The notes under the pieces were generated by a model. It was given only the letters and a program-made list of their open reading frames with translations, ran no database searches and had not been told where the DNA came from. Made by a program: the position numbers and the translations under genes. DNA of 25,639 nt from DATJBF01 sp035515475 (lineage in GTDB: Bacteria; Verrucomicrobiota; Verrucomicrobiia; Palsa-1439), in NCBI GenBank assembly GCA_035515475.1, contig DATJBF010000044.1:1-25639 (forward strand). Direction: 5' to 3'. The number at the start of each line of letters is the position of its first letter. Within the stretch, counting starts at the first letter, position 1. Of the stretch, positions 22,556-25,639 are shown piece by piece.

Positions 22556-23554
22556 TCATTGAACCGTCGACGGCGATGCCGACACGACCGGCGCCGCCGA
22601 AGCCGAGGCCGGTACGGCACTCGCAACCGGCGTCGCCGGCGCAGCCGCTGCCGGGTTCTGCTGCGGCAACGGAATCACCAGCCGCTGGCCATACTGGACC
22701 TTCTTCGAGTCGCTGATGTTGTTCGCCTTGAGCAGGTCCTCCGTCTTGATGCCATATTTCTTGGCAATCACCGCCGGTGACTCGTTGAAGTCCACGATGT
22801 GGATCGTCTGACCGTTTTCCGTGTACGTGCCCGGCTCACGCCAGGCCGTCGACGAAGTACCTGCCCCGCCGGCAGTTGTCGCCGAAGCCGCCGCCGTGCT
22901 GGCCGCAGGAATGCGCAGCTTCTGCCCAACCTTCAACGAATCGCTCGTCAGATTGTTGGCCTGCTTGAGCGCCGCGACGGTCACGCTCTGCTGGCGGGCA
23001 ATCTTCCAGAGCGAGTCGCCCGACTTGACCGTGTAGTTCGCCCCACTGACGTCAGCCGGCGGCGCGGCTGCGCCCACGTCGGTCGAGACCGGCGCCACCG
23101 ATGCCGCCGCCACTTTCGGGGCTTCCGCCTTGGCAGCCGGAATCGTCAATTTCTGGCCGATCTTCAACGTGCTGGTCTTGGTCAGGTTGTTCGCGCGGGA
23201 GAGTTCGCCGACGCTGACGCCTTCGGCCTTGGCGATCTTCCAGAGTGAATCACCTTTCTTGACAACGCGGATCCGCGGGGCCGGAGCGGCTGGCGTCGCC
23301 TCCGGTGGCGTGGCTGGGGCGACGGGTGCCAGCGTGCTCGGCGCAGCCGGACCCTGCGGGTTCGGGATCGAAGCCACCTGCTCGGTCGGCGCAGCCGGCG
23401 TCACGGCTTCCGGCTGCTGTCCCGGCAGCGTTTCGTTGGCCGCCATGTCGGGCGCGTTGGACTTGGCTCGTGAACAACCCTCGAAGATAAAAATGCCCCC
23501 GATCACAAGGACATGGAGTGCGACGACAATGAGTACGACTCTTGAGACTTTCAT
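22556..23554 (-). CDS. Membrane-anchored protein with three LysM domains
   Basis: The 332 residues begin with a hydrophobic segment (RVVLIVVALHVLVIGGIFIF) ending in EGCSR. The cysteine might be lipidated, but the lipobox is poor, so a membrane anchor is preferred. A Pro/Ala-rich linker leads to three LysM modules, about 95-139 (VVKKGDSLWKIAKAEGVSV...), 173-216 (YTVKSGDSLWKIARQQSVTV...) and 251-294 (IHIVDFNESPAVIAKKYGIK...). The third is more divergent. LysM binds the GlcNAc-containing backbone of peptidoglycan. No hydrolase domain is present, and a Pro/Ala/Ser-rich tail follows. It lies 12 bases after murD, with AAAGGA before its ATG, and before ftsW, so it is probably co-expressed with cell-wall synthesis. 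A scaffold or wall-sensing role is inferred. Confidence 0.85.
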   Translation of the reverse strand: MKVSRVVLIVVALHVLVIGGIFIFEGCSRAKSNAPDMAANETLPGQQPEAVTPAAPTEQVASIPNPQGPAAPSTLAPVAPATPPEATPAAPAPRIRVVKKGDSLWKIAKAEGVSVGELSRANNLTKTSTLKIGQKLTIPAAKAEAPKVAAASVAPVSTDVGAAAPPADVSGANYTVKSGDSLWKIARQQSVTVAALKQANNLTSDSLKVGQKLRIPAASTAAASATTAGGAGTSSTAWREPGTYTENGQTIHIVDFNESPAVIAKKYGIKTEDLLKANNISDSKKVQYGQRLVIPLPQQNPAAAAPATPVASAVPASASAAPVVSASPSTVQ

Positions 23555-23566
23555 TGATTCCTTTCG

Positions 23567-24991
23567 TTACGCTGTGATTGTTGATTGTTTGCTCTCGCGC
23601 AAACCGTTTCTGTGGTTCCCATTCCTTCTCTGCAAACTGAAGACCTGCCGTTTAAATTCGTCCCCGCGCGCTTCATAGTTCTCAAACATGTCAAAGCTGG
23701 CGCACGCGGGTGACAGCAACACCGTGTCTCCCGCCCGAGCCCGTCGGACAGCAGCATCCACGGCCTGTTCCATGGAAGAGGCCCGCACGCAGGACACCGC
23801 TCTGGACCAAGCACGCCACATCTTGTTCTGCGCCTCTCCGATCAACACGGCCAGTTTTACCTTCTCCGCCATCACCTCCTTTAGTTGGCTGAAGTCCAAA
23901 CTCTTGTCGCGCCCGCCGGCAATCAACACCGCCCGGCCCCGGACCGAACGCAGGGCCTTCTCGACGGCGTCGACGTTGGTTGCCTTCGAATCGTTGATGT
24001 ACGTCACCCCGTCGATCTCCGCGACGAACTCGCAGCGATGCGGCTGCGGGCTGTACGTGCAAATTGCCTCCCGCATCCGCGACACGGGTAACCCCATCAC
24101 CAACCCGGTCGCCAACGTCGCCAGCACGTTCTCGGCGTTGTGCACGCCCCGCAAGTTCGTCTCGCTCATCTTCAGCAGGATGCCGCGGCACTCCGGCAAC
24201 CGACACCAAATCGTGTCGTTGTCGAACCAGTCGAGCCACACGTCCGCCGGACGGTTGTAGGCGCTGAACGTCATGGTGCGCGCCCGCGTCGCCAGGCCCA
24301 TCCGCCGAAGCATTTCCAGCGTCTCCGCGCTCACGATCGCCGTGTCCTCGGGCCGCTGGTTCATGAAAACGAACGACTTCGCCGCCGCGTATTCCTCCAT
24401 CGAGTCGTATCGATCCAGATGATCCGGCGTGATGTTGAGCAGCACGGCGATATCTGCACGGAAGTGCTCGATCTTCTCCAATTGAAACGAGCTGACTTCC
24501 AACACCACCGTGTCCAAACCCGCGCTGGCCTCGACCGCATCCGAGAACGCGGTGCCGATATTGCCAGCGGCGAGCGTCCGTTTCCCGCAACCTTCCAGCA
24601 CCCGCGCGATCAGTTCGGTGGTCGTCGTCTTGCCATTGGTGCCCGTGATGGCGACGATCGGACACAGGCAAAACCGATACGCGAGTTCCAACTCGCTGAG
24701 CAACGGCGTGTTTTGCGTGAGCAGCTCCCGCACGATGGGCCGCTCGGGCGCAATGCCGGGGCTGAGCACCGCCAGATCGAAGCGCGTCGACCGGTCAAAC
24801 TCGTTGCCCAACTCAACGCGAACGCCCAGTTGGCGAAGCCGGCTCGCCCGCTCCCGCAACTGGTCGTCCGCCGATTCATCGCGCACGACCACCCGCGCAC
24901 CGTCCCGCTGCAACAGCGAGGCCGCCGCCATCCCGCTCCGTCCCAGTCCCAACACCAGCACGTCCTTGCCCTTCAGTTCCATGGTTTGCAT
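23567..24991 (-). CDS. murD: UDP-N-acetylmuramoyl-L-alanine--D-glutamate ligase MurD
   Basis: MurD adds D-Glu to UDP-MurNAc-L-Ala. The 474 residues show KDVLVLGLGRSGMAAASLL at the N-terminal UMP-binding domain, the ATP loop AITGTNGKTTTTELIA, LNITPDHLDRYDSMEEYAAA, YINDSKATNVDAVEKALRS, VLIAGGRDKSLDF and the C-terminal LLSPACASFDMFENYEARG. About 25 residues after the usual end form a polar tail (NGNHRNGLRESKQSTITA). Start ATG at 24991 is preferred because GAGG overlapping the mraY stop lies ten bases upstream; ATG at 24982 (MELKGKD) is possible. It follows mraY by seven bases. Confidence 0.96.
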   Translation of the reverse strand: MQTMELKGKDVLVLGLGRSGMAAASLLQRDGARVVVRDESADDQLRERASRLRQLGVRVELGNEFDRSTRFDLAVLSPGIAPERPIVRELLTQNTPLLSELELAYRFCLCPIVAITGTNGKTTTTELIARVLEGCGKRTLAAGNIGTAFSDAVEASAGLDTVVLEVSSFQLEKIEHFRADIAVLLNITPDHLDRYDSMEEYAAAKSFVFMNQRPEDTAIVSAETLEMLRRMGLATRARTMTFSAYNRPADVWLDWFDNDTIWCRLPECRGILLKMSETNLRGVHNAENVLATLATGLVMGLPVSRMREAICTYSPQPHRCEFVAEIDGVTYINDSKATNVDAVEKALRSVRGRAVLIAGGRDKSLDFSQLKEVMAEKVKLAVLIGEAQNKMWRAWSRAVSCVRASSMEQAVDAAVRRARAGDTVLLSPACASFDMFENYEARGDEFKRQVFSLQRRNGNHRNGLRESKQSTITA

Positions 24992-24998
24992 TGCCTGA

Positions 24999-25639
24999 CT
25001 ACCTCAACTTGAGCGTTGCCAATCCCAGCAACGCAAAGATCACCGACAGCACCCAGAACCGCGTGGTGACGGTCGTCTCCGACCAACCGCGCAGTTCGAA
25101 ATGATGATGCAACGGGGCCATGGCGAACACCCGTTTGCCGCGCAACTTGAAGCTGGCGACTTGCGCAATCACCGAGACGGCCTCGATCACAAAAATCCCG
25201 CCGACGACGATCAACACCAACTCCTGCTTGATCATCACCGCGATCGCGCCGATCAGCCCGCCGATGGCCAGTGAGCCCGTGTCACCCATGAACACCTGGG
25301 CCGGATGACAGTTGAACCACAAAAATCCCAAACTCGCCCCGATCAGGGCGGCGCACACGACGGTCAACTCCCCCGCACTGTGTACGAATGGCACCTGCAG
25401 ATAACCGGCCAGTTTGAAGTTGCCCGCCACGAAACACATGACCGCGTACGCCAACGACACCGTCAGCGTGCAGCCCGTCGCCAATCCGTCGAGCCCATCG
25501 GTCAGGTTGACGGCGTTCGAGGCGCCGACGATCACCACAACCACAATAATCAGCGTCCACCATCCCATGTCGGCAATCACCGGCCCCTTCACGAACGGCA
25601 CCATCAATTTTCTGGCCATCGGCCCCAGTGCCGGGTCAG
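24999..25639 (-). CDS. mraY: Phospho-N-acetylmuramoyl-pentapeptide transferase MraY (partial)
   Basis: MraY transfers phospho-MurNAc-pentapeptide to undecaprenyl phosphate to make lipid I in the membrane. About 213 C-terminal residues are present; the family usually has about 360, so the N-terminal 40 percent or so lies beyond the right edge. The frame is open to the edge, and ATG at 25619 is internal. Visible motifs are NAVNLTDGLDGLATG with catalytic aspartates, FMGDTGSLAIGG, and APLHHHFELRGWSE with the histidine cluster. Hydrophobic segments alternate as expected for a multi-pass protein. It heads the visible part of the dcw cluster. Confidence 0.96.
   Translation of the reverse strand, partial: DPALGPMARKLMVPFVKGPVIADMGWWTLIIVVVVIVGASNAVNLTDGLDGLATGCTLTVSLAYAVMCFVAGNFKLAGYLQVPFVHSAGELTVVCAALIGASLGFLWFNCHPAQVFMGDTGSLAIGGLIGAIAVMIKQELVLIVVGGIFVIEAVSVIAQVASFKLRGKRVFAMAPLHHHFELRGWSETTVTTRFWVLSVIFALLGLATLKLR

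Noticed and set aside
22556..23554. LysM protein as a peptidoglycan hydrolase (for example an M23 or NlpC/P60 enzyme)
   Set aside because: No catalytic domain or motif lies after or between the LysM modules; the rest is Pro/Ala/Ser-rich linker.

Overview
The window comes from a GC-rich, Gram-negative-type bacterium, most likely a verrucomicrobiote. This rests on a secreted protein built from GloVer (Gloeobacter/Verrucomicrobia) repeats, a MurC-MurB fusion inside a division/cell-wall (dcw) cluster, and an S6-SSB-S18-L9-DnaB operon preceded by prs, rplY and pth. No 16S gene or tRNA was seen, so the assignment is inferred from gene content.

Region 1 (1-5854, all minus strand) is a housekeeping operon read right to left: prs, rplY, pth, rpsF, ssb, rpsR, rplI, dnaB, then the first codons of an exported protein that runs off the left edge. 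It links PRPP synthesis, translation and replication. Spacers are short, and several starts are non-ATG (prs GTG, pth GTG, rpsF TTG).

Region 2 (5855-12052) is accessory. It holds the GloVer-repeat exported protein, an HPr-like protein with a duplicated N-terminal module, two small conserved-type genes meeting tail to tail (a DUF2934 protein and a basic coiled-coil protein), a noncoding stretch with paired hairpins, a degenerate metallo-beta-lactamase-fold protein, and a patch of decayed genes. In that patch a frameshifted plus-strand gene N-half meets, head on, minus-strand fragments: what looks like the missing C-terminal part of the same gene, and the N-terminus of a type IIG-like restriction-modification protein. 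Flipping the minus-strand segment would put all three pieces in a sensible linear order, so this looks like an inversion scar.

Region 3 (12053-25639, all minus strand) is the dcw cluster read right to left: mraY (cut by the window edge), murD, a triple-LysM membrane protein, ftsW, murG, a murC-murB fusion, ddl, ftsQ, ftsA and ftsZ, followed by the radical-SAM gene amrS. It encodes lipid I/II synthesis (MraY, MurG), cytoplasmic precursor synthesis (MurB, MurC, MurD, Ddl), the septal SEDS polymerase (FtsW) and the Z-ring proteins. Genes overlap or nearly touch (ftsQ/ddl ATGA overlap, murC/murG overlap), which suggests translational coupling. Two hairpins flank ftsW, one with the ftsW stop codon in its loop and one just upstream of its start.

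No CRISPR array, complete insertion sequence, integrase or phage module was found. The least ordinary items are the inversion scar, the HPr-like protein, the LysM gene within the dcw cluster, the seven-repeat secreted protein and the hairpins.
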